DNA of 64,000 bases from CAYNWT01 sp964485095 (lineage in GTDB: Bacteria; Planctomycetota; Planctomycetia; Planctomycetales; Planctomycetaceae): NCBI GenBank assembly GCA_964485095.1, contig CAZAIB010000004.1, positions 1-64,000 on the forward strand, read 5' to 3'. Below, one piece after another: positions 43,332-51,371 of this stretch. Below the pieces are notes generated by a model. That model did no database searches. It was not told the DNA's origin and was given only the letters and a program-made list of their open reading frames with translations. The translations under genes and the position numbers were made by a program. Numbering within the stretch: the first letter of the stretch is position 1; every line of letters begins with the position of its first letter.

Positions 43332-44585
43332 CTAGCTCTTCGCTGCGAGACACATCAATCGCTTGAAGGTTCGCAGATAAAGTCTTCCGTTTGCGACCGC
43401 CGGGGTTGCGTAGCTTTGTGCGCCGAGGGACGTTCGTCCAAGCAGCTTGAATTCAGGGGCCGCAGCAACAACGACAACATCACCTGACTCACTAACACAA
43501 TAAAGCTTCCCATCAACACAGATGGGCGAACCACTAAAGTTCCCCCTGACGCGATCTCTCCACACTTCCTTGCCATCTTTTGGATCGAGGCAAACCACGA
43601 TTCCGCGATCAGTCCACAGAAACAACCGTCCGCCGTGTTCGACGGGGGTCGGTACGTAGGGCAGAGTCGTCTGTCGTCTTATTCTAACGCGCTCCGTCGG
43701 ATTGACATCCAATTTTGGATCAACTCCGAACAGCAATTTCCCCTGACTACCGGAACCGCACGATGCGAATATCAATCCGTTGGCAAAGACGGGAGATGCG
43801 ACCGTTCGCATAGGGAACGGTTCCGTTTTCCAGTTGAGCTTCCCGGATCGTGGATCCAGGCTGCACACACCCATCGCGCCGCTAACGCAAATCAACTGGG
43901 CCTGCCCGTCGATGACGTGAATCATTGGAGTGGCGTAGGACGTTTTTCGGAACTCGCGTTTGGTTCGCCACGCAAGTTCGCCGCTGGATTTCTTGAACGC
44001 CAAAATTTCGCTGGGCCCCATCTGATCGTTGGGCAGGATGACCAGGTCTTCGAACAAGATTGGCGACGAACCCTGACCATGTTGGCTGGTAAACGGGCCG
44101 AGTTCTTTCGTCCAGACAAGCGTTCCATCGAAGTCAAACGCCACCAACTTATGCTGCTTCTCGTCCGCGAATGCGACGTAGACCATCTTGCCGTCCGTCG
44201 CAGGCGTTCCGGAAGCCCAGCTGCTTTTCTTGTGCAGGTGCGATGACTCCAGACTGATACCCTTCACCCAGATGGTGTCGCCTGTTGTGGCGCTAAGGCA
44301 TCGGAGTTGGCGAAGCGTTCCGCCCGTCGCCGCGTCTGGAATCGCTGTCGTCAGGAACAGTTTCTCGCCCCACACAATTGGGGACGAATGTCCTTTGCCC
44401 GGGATATCGACCGTCCAGGCGTAGTCTTTCTCAGACCACTGATCCGGCAAGCCTGCCTGAGAACCAGTTCCTGCCCCATTCTCGCCACGAAAACGCGGCC
44501 AGTTTTCCTGAGCACTAACTGAACCAACAATGCCAACGACAATTGCGGCCAATATTGTTGTTTTGCCCAAACCGGCAAGGCTCAT
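43332..44585 (-). CDS. Secreted PQQ-like beta-propeller protein
   Basis: The 417-residue product has a signal peptide (TTILAAIVVGIVGSVSAQ) and then eight-bladed propeller-type repeats of the PQQ-binding-like family: ENWPRFRGENGAG, DYAWTVDIPGKGHSSPIVWG, GEKLFLTTAI, DPKDGKEVWRD. There is no dehydrogenase catalytic Asp/Glu set that I can identify, so it may be a binding or scaffold protein rather than an enzyme. The start is the ATG at 44585. It lies divergently to the sigma-54 activator gene with about 170 bp between. Confidence 0.85.
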   Translation of the reverse strand: MSLAGLGKTTILAAIVVGIVGSVSAQENWPRFRGENGAGTGSQAGLPDQWSEKDYAWTVDIPGKGHSSPIVWGEKLFLTTAIPDAATGGTLRQLRCLSATTGDTIWVKGISLESSHLHKKSSWASGTPATDGKMVYVAFADEKQHKLVAFDFDGTLVWTKELGPFTSQHGQGSSPILFEDLVILPNDQMGPSEILAFKKSSGELAWRTKREFRKTSYATPMIHVIDGQAQLICVSGAMGVCSLDPRSGKLNWKTEPFPMRTVASPVFANGLIFASCGSGSQGKLLFGVDPKLDVNPTERVRIRRQTTLPYVPTPVEHGGRLFLWTDRGIVVCLDPKDGKEVWRDRVRGNFSGSPICVDGKLYCVSESGDVVVVAAAPEFKLLGRTSLGAQSYATPAVANGRLYLRTFKRLMCLAAKS

Positions 44586-44755
44586 GCGTGACCCTATCTC
44601 TTCCCAAACCTGTACACTCTAGAATAGTCATGTCTTCGGAGAGTGCAAGATGCGGCCATTTCAGCAGCACAACTGATCTATCAAGTGTAGACGCTTTGAA
44701 CGGCCTGTGGTCTCGTCTAAGCTGGCACGTTCCTTTTCCCTCGGGTACTTATTGA

Positions 44756-46726
44756 ATGGATGACTCTTCAACCACAACCGGTTCTGCCGTCGACTGGGGC
44801 TACCTGCTCGGCTGGGACGGACGCGGATGGCACGACATGGTCCGACTGGCACCCACCCAGGTCACCACCATCGGACGCGCGCCAACCAACAAGGTTGTGC
44901 TGCGCGACGATATCTGCAGTCGGAACCATTGCGAGATCTTCAAAACCAACGAACAGTGGTTCCTGCGGGATCTGGACAGCCGAAACGGCACGACGATTGG
45001 CGGCGAACAGGTCGAAGGCGACTGGCCGCTTGAACCAGGCCAGGTTATTGAAATAGGCGGAACCCAGCTAGCGTTTACTGACGACCCGACAGAACTACCC
45101 GAGTCGCCGCAGGTTGATGACGACACCGACACACGCGCGGGGCAACTGGATGAAGAACCAGCAATCCTGTCGCGCAAGGACCACGCGAGCTTCCAGTCTG
45201 CCGGCGGGGCGGAACTTGCGAAGCTTTACAAACTCGGACTCCAACTTGGCGCGGCGAAGTCGCGGCAGGCACTCGCAGATGTTGTGCTCACCAGCCTTGC
45301 TGACGAAACCGTCGCCGACATTGCCGCAATACTTCTGATCAAGGAAGGCAAAGAGCTGGAGCCACATTCAAAGCACCTGAAAGTGGCCGCTTACTACTCG
45401 CGAGACGATCAGCCTTACCACAGACTCTCAGCCAGCCTGTCCGACATCGTTGTCAGGGACCATGAAGCCATCCTGGCTCGCGATGTCTCTGAAGACACCA
45501 AACTCGCCGTGTTCGACAGCCTTGGCGAACTGAAAGCCATGAGCGTCATCTGTGCTCCGATTCGGTGTGGCGATCGGTTCCATGGACTCGTCCATCTGTA
45601 CTCAGCCAACCCGGACAACCCGCTGGACGAGAACGAACTCAACTTCACCGTCGCCGTCGCTGACCAGATGGCAACAGCCGTTGATCAGCTGAAAGAACGC
45701 GAGTCACTGGCCAGCGGTCTTGCACAGGCAGAGGTTCAAAAGAAAAACCTGATTGACCAACTGGAAATCGCCAGCGAAATCATCGGCCAAAGCCCGGCAG
45801 TTGAAGATCTGCGAAAGCAAATCGGACTGTTGGCTCCGACCGAAGCCACCATCCTGATTCGCGGAGAAAGCGGTACCGGCAAAGAACTGGTCGCCCGGTC
45901 GATACACATCCACGGCAGCCGCAGTGCCGGACCTTTTGTCTGCATGAACTGCGCAGCTTTGAACGAGAGTCTCCTCGAGAGCGAGCTGTTCGGTCATGAA
46001 AAAGGCGCATTTACCGGCGCGACGGAAAAGACCGCCGGTCGGTTCGAACAGGCTCATAAGGGAACACTGTTTCTGGATGAGATTGGCGAGATGGCTCCGG
46101 CAATCCAGGCGAAGTTCCTGCGGGTGCTGGAAGGTCATCCGTTTGAACGGGTTGGAGGGCGCAAGCCGGTGCAAGTCGATGTGCGTGTCGTGGCCGCAAC
46201 CAACAGAGATCTCGAAGAAGCTGTTGAGGCAGGTGAGTTCCGCAGTGACTTGTACTTCCGTCTGAACGTCGCAGAAATTCACGTCCAGTCACTGAAGGAC
46301 CGGGACGGCGACATTCCCCTGCTGGCTGAGTTCTTCCTGAAGAAATTTGTACAGAAAACCGGCCGGCCGATTAGTGGCTTCACCAAAGACGCCATGCAGC
46401 TGATGCTGGAATATTCGTGGCCGGGGAATGTCAGAGAACTGCAGAACACAATTGAACGCACAGTCATCCTGTGCGGCGGTGAACTGGTCTGTGCGTCAGA
46501 TATCCAGTTGTCTCGACTGAACCGAAAAGCGGAAGCCCACCAGCCGCAGGCAGGCGACCAGCCGTGGACCCCATCAGCGATCGCTGACCTGGAACGCCAG
46601 CACATCCTGGCAACCCTGGACCACACAGATTGGAACAAGTCCAAGGCATCTCAGCTGCTGGGAATTGAACGCTCAACGCTGGACCGAAAACTGAAACGGT
46701 ACCAGGTCAGTCGACCAGGCAGCTAA
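44756..46726 (+). CDS. Sigma-54-dependent transcriptional activator (FHA-GAF-AAA-HTH)
   Basis: This 656-residue protein has an FHA domain (about 28-115, TIGRAPTNKVVLRDDICSRNH), a GAF-like domain (about 150-320), an AAA+ core and a Fis-type helix-turn-helix (about 610-650). The core shows Walker A GESGTGKE at 370-377, the sigma-54 contact loop GAFTGA at 417-422, Walker B LFLDEIGEM, and the arginine-finger region ATNRDLEEAV. It should activate sigma-54 promoters, with the FHA domain reading a phosphorylated partner. No target promoter could be assigned. The start ATG at 44756 is the first in the frame. Confidence 0.95.
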   Translation: MDDSSTTTGSAVDWGYLLGWDGRGWHDMVRLAPTQVTTIGRAPTNKVVLRDDICSRNHCEIFKTNEQWFLRDLDSRNGTTIGGEQVEGDWPLEPGQVIEIGGTQLAFTDDPTELPESPQVDDDTDTRAGQLDEEPAILSRKDHASFQSAGGAELAKLYKLGLQLGAAKSRQALADVVLTSLADETVADIAAILLIKEGKELEPHSKHLKVAAYYSRDDQPYHRLSASLSDIVVRDHEAILARDVSEDTKLAVFDSLGELKAMSVICAPIRCGDRFHGLVHLYSANPDNPLDENELNFTVAVADQMATAVDQLKERESLASGLAQAEVQKKNLIDQLEIASEIIGQSPAVEDLRKQIGLLAPTEATILIRGESGTGKELVARSIHIHGSRSAGPFVCMNCAALNESLLESELFGHEKGAFTGATEKTAGRFEQAHKGTLFLDEIGEMAPAIQAKFLRVLEGHPFERVGGRKPVQVDVRVVAATNRDLEEAVEAGEFRSDLYFRLNVAEIHVQSLKDRDGDIPLLAEFFLKKFVQKTGRPISGFTKDAMQLMLEYSWPGNVRELQNTIERTVILCGGELVCASDIQLSRLNRKAEAHQPQAGDQPWTPSAIADLERQHILATLDHTDWNKSKASQLLGIERSTLDRKLKRYQVSRPGS

Positions 46727-47054
46727 CTTTGGGAATGCCTGAGTGTGAACTGTGAGTCTTTTTCGAACGCGCTTTGGCAGATCCGCACAGTTGGCGTGAA
46801 ATTGCCTCTCCGGCGTGCGAGATTCCGTTTCGTCTGCCGTTTTTTTTGTTGACATTTCGCACCCTCCCCTCAAGAATCAACCCGTCCGTGCTGTCGTACT
46901 TCCGTTAAGTTGTTGCAGGCTTCCAGACTCGAACGTCCCACGACCTCCGATCTGCTGGGACTCGTCTTTGTCGTTGAACACGACCAATTTTCTGCACCGG
47001 TTGTACGCACCACTCTTGCTGTTAACGATGGTAAAATGGGAGAGTTGCGTCACT
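46727..47054. other. Leader region of the small protein gene
   Basis: There is no credible gene in these 328 bp; the frame of the small protein stays open through most of it, but the translation is not protein-like. It holds a promoter candidate (46849-46877). Confidence 0.5.
46849..46877 (+). promoter_or_regulatory. Candidate sigma-70-type promoter
   Basis: A perfect TTGACA (46849-46854) is followed after 17 bp by AAGAAT (46872-46877), which matches TATAAT at four of six positions. It would give a leader of about 170 nt before the small protein at 47055. The spacing is ideal, but a single by-eye match is weak evidence. Confidence 0.35.
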
Positions 47055-47357
47055 ATGTCGGTATCGCAAACCACAACCACTGAAGCCAACCCTGGCTTTG
47101 ATATTTCTGCTTACTGTGACGATCTTGGAGAACAATTCGAAGAAGAGATTCGATCACTTGGAGTGAACCCTTCTGAGCCAACAGGTGCAAAGCCTGGCTC
47201 TGAAGAGAAGGTGACCATGCTTGCAGCTCGGTATGCTGCAGGATTGCCACTTTGGCACAACGATGACTGCTACGACCACGGTCCGGGTAGCATCGGAGCA
47301 CTGCTGTTCGGCGGCCTCGGAGCTGAAGAGCCTGCCAAGGCAGCAGCCCTCGTCTAA
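47055..47357 (+). CDS. Small protein of unknown function
   Basis: This 100-residue protein (MSVSQTTTTEANPGFD...) has no family I recognise. It starts with GGGAGAG about 12 bases before the ATG and ends just before a very strong terminator. The C-terminal half has NDDCYDHGPGSIGALLFGGL, with two cysteines in total (C20 in SAYCDD and C74), and the middle is acidic. The longer open frame from 46815 is discarded because its first 80 codons do not look like protein. It may be a short regulatory or metal-binding protein, which is only a guess. Confidence 0.65.
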   Translation: MSVSQTTTTEANPGFDISAYCDDLGEQFEEEIRSLGVNPSEPTGAKPGSEEKVTMLAARYAAGLPLWHNDDCYDHGPGSIGALLFGGLGAEEPAKAAALV

Positions 47358-47391
47358 GCTGTCTGATTGACAGGCTTCAAAGACAAACAAC

Positions 47392-47424
47392 AAAAGGCGA
47401 GCAACATCGGTTGCTCGCCTTTTT
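47392..47424 (+). terminator. Rho-independent terminator
   Basis: AAAAGGCGAGCAAC (47392-47405) pairs perfectly over 14 bp with GTTGCTCGCCTTTT (47410-47423) around an ATCG loop, and ends in a T-run. It follows the 100-residue protein by 34 bp; the A-rich left arm means it can also act toward greA on the other strand. Confidence 0.9.
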
Positions 47425-47467
47425 CTATTCCATCAGATCTCTAAGTGAACCAACTGTCGCCTGAGCG

Positions 47468-47953
47468 TTATTCAGGTGGTTCTTCGATGGCCGTGATTTC
47501 CAGCTTCAACAATCCAGCGGGAATGTCAGCTTCGACAACATCGCCAACCTTCTTGCCCATCATTGACTGAGCGATCGGGCTACTGGTGAGAATCTTCATA
47601 ATCTCGCCGTCGTAGTCTTCTTCTCCCGGCCCGACCAGTTCGTACTGCTCTTCCATTCCGTCAGAGAGGTCTTTGACAGTGATGAGACTTCCGAATGTGA
47701 CAACGCCCTTGGGCATGTTGGCTCGGTCAACAATCTGACAACCATTCAGCAGCGTTTTCAGCTGAGCGACTTTTGCAGCAACCATACCCTGCTGTTCACG
47801 CTGAGCGTGATACTCAGCATTTTCCTTCAGGTCGCCCTCTTCGCGTGCCTCTTTGATCCTCTCAGTGATCTCGGGCAGCACTTCCTCTTCCAATACCCTG
47901 ATCTCTTCTTTCTTCTTTTCGTAGCCAGCGCGAGAGATTGGTTGGCGTTCCAT
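47468..47953 (-). CDS. greA: Transcription elongation factor GreA
   Basis: This 161-residue protein matches GreA throughout. The N-terminal coiled coil has EARAREEGDLKEN-like sequence (EAREEGDLKENAEYHAQRE), with the acidic tip that stimulates transcript cleavage by RNA polymerase. The C-terminal domain has VTFGSLITVKDL, GPGEEDYDGEIMKILTSSPI and GKKVGDVVEADIP. The start ATG at 47953 (MERQPISRAGY) fits the family. It is convergent with the small protein gene and shares its terminator. Confidence 0.95.
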   Translation of the reverse strand: MERQPISRAGYEKKKEEIRVLEEEVLPEITERIKEAREEGDLKENAEYHAQREQQGMVAAKVAQLKTLLNGCQIVDRANMPKGVVTFGSLITVKDLSDGMEEQYELVGPGEEDYDGEIMKILTSSPIAQSMMGKKVGDVVEADIPAGLLKLEITAIEEPPE

Positions 47954-48085
47954 TGTTCTTTTCCTTCAAGCCAAACAGAAAGGCCGGAGCGAAATGACTG
48001 CTCCGACCTATCCGGATTATAACAAAGCCCGACCGGCGGGCGACCGCTTAAGCCACCCCCGGACCTCGCTTTTCTGACGCCCGAA

Positions 48086-49225
48086 TCAGCCGATCTGCTG
48101 CCACGTACCATCTTTCGCACTCGCCAAGACCGACTCGCAGACCTTCTGAGTCTCCAAAGCGTCCCGGAAAGTTGGAGGACATGCAGTACCGTCGTTCACA
48201 GCCTGCAGGAAATCCGCCACCTGGTGAACGAAAGTGTGTTCGTAGCCAATCTGCAGACCAGGAACCCACCACTTATCCATGTAAGGCTGTTCGCCGTCGT
48301 GGTCAGTCACATGAATCGAACGCCAGCCTCGCAGCTTGCCTTCGTCGCTGTGGTCGAAGTAGTCCAGACGGTGCAGATCATGCAGATCCCACTTAATAGA
48401 CGCGTTCTCGCCATTCACTTCGAACGTGTAAAGCGCCTTGTGGCCACGGGCGTAGCGAGTGGATTCGAACAGTCCCATAGAACCGTTGCCAAACCGGCAC
48501 AGGAAGGCACACGCGTCGTCGATGCTGACTTTCTCTACTTTGCCGGTCTCGGCGTGCATGCGTTCTTTGACAAACGTTTCTGTCATCGCACTGACTGTCG
48601 TGATGTTGCCATTCAACCAAAGTGCAGTGTCGATGCAGTGAGCCAACAGGTCACCCGTCACACCTGAACCGGCTGCCGCCGCGTCCAGTCGCCACAACGC
48701 GGCCCCACCCTGCGGCACGTCTTCTGCAATGGTCCAGTCCTGCAGGAAGTTGGCTCGGTAATGGAAGACTCGACCCAACCGACCTTCATCAATCAGCTGC
48801 TTGGCCATGGTCACAGCCGGAACGCGACGGTAGTTGTACCAAACGGTGTTGGCAACGCCCGCTTTATCGATGACGTCGCACATCTCTTCGCCTTCAGCGA
48901 CCGTCATCGACAGCGGCTTCTCACAAAGAACCATCTTGCCAGCCTTAGCTGCAGCGATGGCAATTTCGGCGTGCGTATTGTTGGGCGTGCAAATATCGAT
49001 CGCGTCGATGTCATCGCGTTCGATCAGCTTCTTCCAATCGGTTTCGTATGACTCGTACTGCCATTTCTCAGCGAACGCCTTCGCGTTCTCTTCGTTCCGA
49101 CCACAGATGGCTTTCAGAACCGGCCGAATACCCGGATCGAAAAAGTCATTAACGCGTTTGTAACCGTTGGAGTGTGTCCGACCCATAAAGCCGTAGCCCA
49201 CGACGCCGATGTTGAGTTCTTTCAT
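48086..49225 (-). CDS. Gfo/Idh/MocA family oxidoreductase
   Basis: The product is about 379 residues from ATG 49225 (MKELNIGVVGYGFMGRTHSNGY), preceded by AGAGGAA; the open frame continues upstream without protein-like sequence. An N-terminal Rossmann fold (GVVGYGFMG), AICGRNEENAKAFAEKW and the conserved CEKPLSMT motif (lysine of the EKP motif is catalytic) are followed by the C-terminal alpha/beta domain. NAD(P)-dependent sugar dehydrogenation is likely; the substrate is unknown. It is divergent from the WD40 protein gene. Confidence 0.9.
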   Translation of the reverse strand: MKELNIGVVGYGFMGRTHSNGYKRVNDFFDPGIRPVLKAICGRNEENAKAFAEKWQYESYETDWKKLIERDDIDAIDICTPNNTHAEIAIAAAKAGKMVLCEKPLSMTVAEGEEMCDVIDKAGVANTVWYNYRRVPAVTMAKQLIDEGRLGRVFHYRANFLQDWTIAEDVPQGGAALWRLDAAAAGSGVTGDLLAHCIDTALWLNGNITTVSAMTETFVKERMHAETGKVEKVSIDDACAFLCRFGNGSMGLFESTRYARGHKALYTFEVNGENASIKWDLHDLHRLDYFDHSDEGKLRGWRSIHVTDHDGEQPYMDKWWVPGLQIGYEHTFVHQVADFLQAVNDGTACPPTFRDALETQKVCESVLASAKDGTWQQIG

Positions 49226-49427
49226 GATGTATTCCTCTGTGTGAAGACCGGGGCCACCGATGTCGCGGAGCCGGATAATACGCAGTATTGCTGTCGACGA
49301 TTCTCGCTGGGAACGCCCATCAATTCCAGCGACCAGCGAGCCATGTGACCTTTTGCCCGATTCTGGTACGCTCAAGTGGCATGAGTCCAACCTTCGTTTG
49401 AACATCCATGTACGCAGTACAATCGCC

Positions 49428-51350
49428 GTGCCTCAAATAATCTCAGACCGGGCAGAAGCTCACTGTGGTCACGTGAACGGCGTGATGGGGCTGGCGTTCT
49501 CGTCTGATTCAAAAACTCTTATCAGTTTGGGTCGCGACGAGTTGTTCAAGAAGTGGGGCGTTGAACCGCAAAGCCTCATCGCTAGTGTCGACATGCAGTC
49601 CGGTTGGAGCCAGTCCGCGGTCTCATCGCACCCGGACGGGTTTATGTTTGAGAACGACGGGAGCATCTACCTGCTCGGCGATGACGGAGTCCAGGTTATC
49701 TTCCAGAAGCAGGAGGGTGGCCATTACTGGCTCTCAGGTGGGACCGTGGGATTCGAACGCGGACAACAACTGGAGCTTACTGACGTACGAAGCGACGCGA
49801 CTACCAACGGGACTCTTCCGCCGAATCCCGTAGTCCACGAAGGTGTAGAACCTCTGCTGGTATCGCTGCCAGCGGGCGCAATCGCGTTTCTGGGTCACGA
49901 ACAACTACAAGTCTACGACCTTGCGACGGGGCGACTACGATGGGCTCATGCTTTGAGTGAACCTCACACAGCATGCTGGTCCGCAGATGGGAGCCTGATT
50001 GCAGTGTCAACGGACCGATCGCCTCCGATGGTCCTGAGTCAGACTGGGAAAGTACTGGCTGAACTCCAAACTGACCTGGATCGCGACGAAGCACAGAGAA
50101 CGGGCGAACAAGGTGGAGTTCTCGCATTCTCAGACGACGGAAGCGCGCTCGCGATGGGGACAGACAGTGGACGAGTTCGCATTTGGAACCCGCGAACCGG
50201 GGCCCTAATCCGCGAGTTCTTCAGTCCCGGAGTTTCGGTGTGTTCTGCATGGGATCCACGAGTGGGTGTCTACCCAGCTGCCCATGATTTTTGGGTGCTG
50301 TCGTTGGCCTTTTCTCCGGACGGCCAAACATTAGCCAGCGGCGGCTACAACCACTTGATTCGCCTTTGGGATGTCGCGACTGGCAAGCCGAAAGGTGTTC
50401 TTGGATCGCACGCCAACAAAGTGCTTCGAGTCAAAGCAACCGCCGATAGCGGGTTCGCCATCGCCGCCTACGAGGACGGATACTTTCGCAGAATCAACAT
50501 CGAAGCAGGAACCATCGATGCGGAAACGGCATTGCCTGAACCAGTCGCGGAAGACTCATGCGTCGACATCACCACGGAGCTGGCTCTGAGCGGCACACCG
50601 TCCGGGCACCTGCGCTTCTACTGCACCGAGTCATTGGAACTCACGCGCGAGTTCCAGCACGACTCTCCCGTTGCCGCAATCGCCGTCCTGCCCGACGGCA
50701 AGCGGTTCGCCCTCATGGAGTTGAGCCCGAGCGATAGTCTGTTTTGGCGACTTACCATACGGTCTGTCGATGATGCGACCATATGCACAACGTTTGAGGG
50801 TTGGCCTGCGGACATGCCGAGAGTTGGTTATGGGCAACTGGCAGTTTCTCCTGATGGGCAAACTATTGCTGCGGCAGTCGGCGATGCACTCTCGCTTTGG
50901 AACACAGGGACTGGCGAACTATTCCACTACGAAGATTTAACTGATCATCGCACTTGCTGTGCGATGATCGCATCGATTTGGTTCTCGTCCGACGGCATTC
51001 TAGCGTTGGGAATGGACGCTGAAGTGCGGCTTATCGACGCGAAAACCGGCAAGCTCTTGCGCGGCATCGGTTCGTATGGAGACTGCGTCACCTGCGTCGC
51101 GTTCTCGCCTGACCAGAAAAGAATCGCCATCGGCACCGCGTACGAGACCTCCACGCGCATCTCTGATCTCGAATCAGGAGAGGCAGTGGGATACTGCAAC
51201 AGCCATCGGAACTCTGCAAGCCAGGCGGATTACACTCCATGCGGCACGCGACTGATCACCGCTGGCTACGATGGCCTCATCAAGATCTGGAACACCGAAT
51301 CCGACGACCTTATCCACACTGTCGCACCGGCCTCCATGATTCTCGACTAA
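49428..51350 (+). CDS. WD40-repeat protein
   Basis: The product is about 640 residues from a GTG at 49428, chosen because the upstream part of the frame (to ATG 49260) is not protein-like and would leave only 34 bp to the divergent Gfo/Idh/MocA start. WD40 units recur throughout, for example HVNGVMGLAFSSDSKTLISL, LAFSPDGQTLASGGYNHLIR LWDV and CGTRLITAGYDGLIKIWNTE. No kinase or other catalytic domain is attached. It is predicted to be a cytosolic scaffold. The start is uncertain. Confidence 0.75.
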   Translation: MPQIISDRAEAHCGHVNGVMGLAFSSDSKTLISLGRDELFKKWGVEPQSLIASVDMQSGWSQSAVSSHPDGFMFENDGSIYLLGDDGVQVIFQKQEGGHYWLSGGTVGFERGQQLELTDVRSDATTNGTLPPNPVVHEGVEPLLVSLPAGAIAFLGHEQLQVYDLATGRLRWAHALSEPHTACWSADGSLIAVSTDRSPPMVLSQTGKVLAELQTDLDRDEAQRTGEQGGVLAFSDDGSALAMGTDSGRVRIWNPRTGALIREFFSPGVSVCSAWDPRVGVYPAAHDFWVLSLAFSPDGQTLASGGYNHLIRLWDVATGKPKGVLGSHANKVLRVKATADSGFAIAAYEDGYFRRINIEAGTIDAETALPEPVAEDSCVDITTELALSGTPSGHLRFYCTESLELTREFQHDSPVAAIAVLPDGKRFALMELSPSDSLFWRLTIRSVDDATICTTFEGWPADMPRVGYGQLAVSPDGQTIAAAVGDALSLWNTGTGELFHYEDLTDHRTCCAMIASIWFSSDGILALGMDAEVRLIDAKTGKLLRGIGSYGDCVTCVAFSPDQKRIAIGTAYETSTRISDLESGEAVGYCNSHRNSASQADYTPCGTRLITAGYDGLIKIWNTESDDLIHTVAPASMILD

Positions 51351-51371
51351 GACTCAGACGCTCGAATGCCA

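Noticed and set aside
46815..47054. Longer start for the 100-residue protein
   Set aside because: The first 80 codons are not protein-like and would overlap the promoter candidate; the ATG at 47055 has a usable Shine-Dalgarno.
49260..49427. ATG at 49260 as start of the WD40 gene
   Set aside because: The added 56 codons look like non-coding DNA and would leave almost no room for two divergent promoters; kept only as an alternative.
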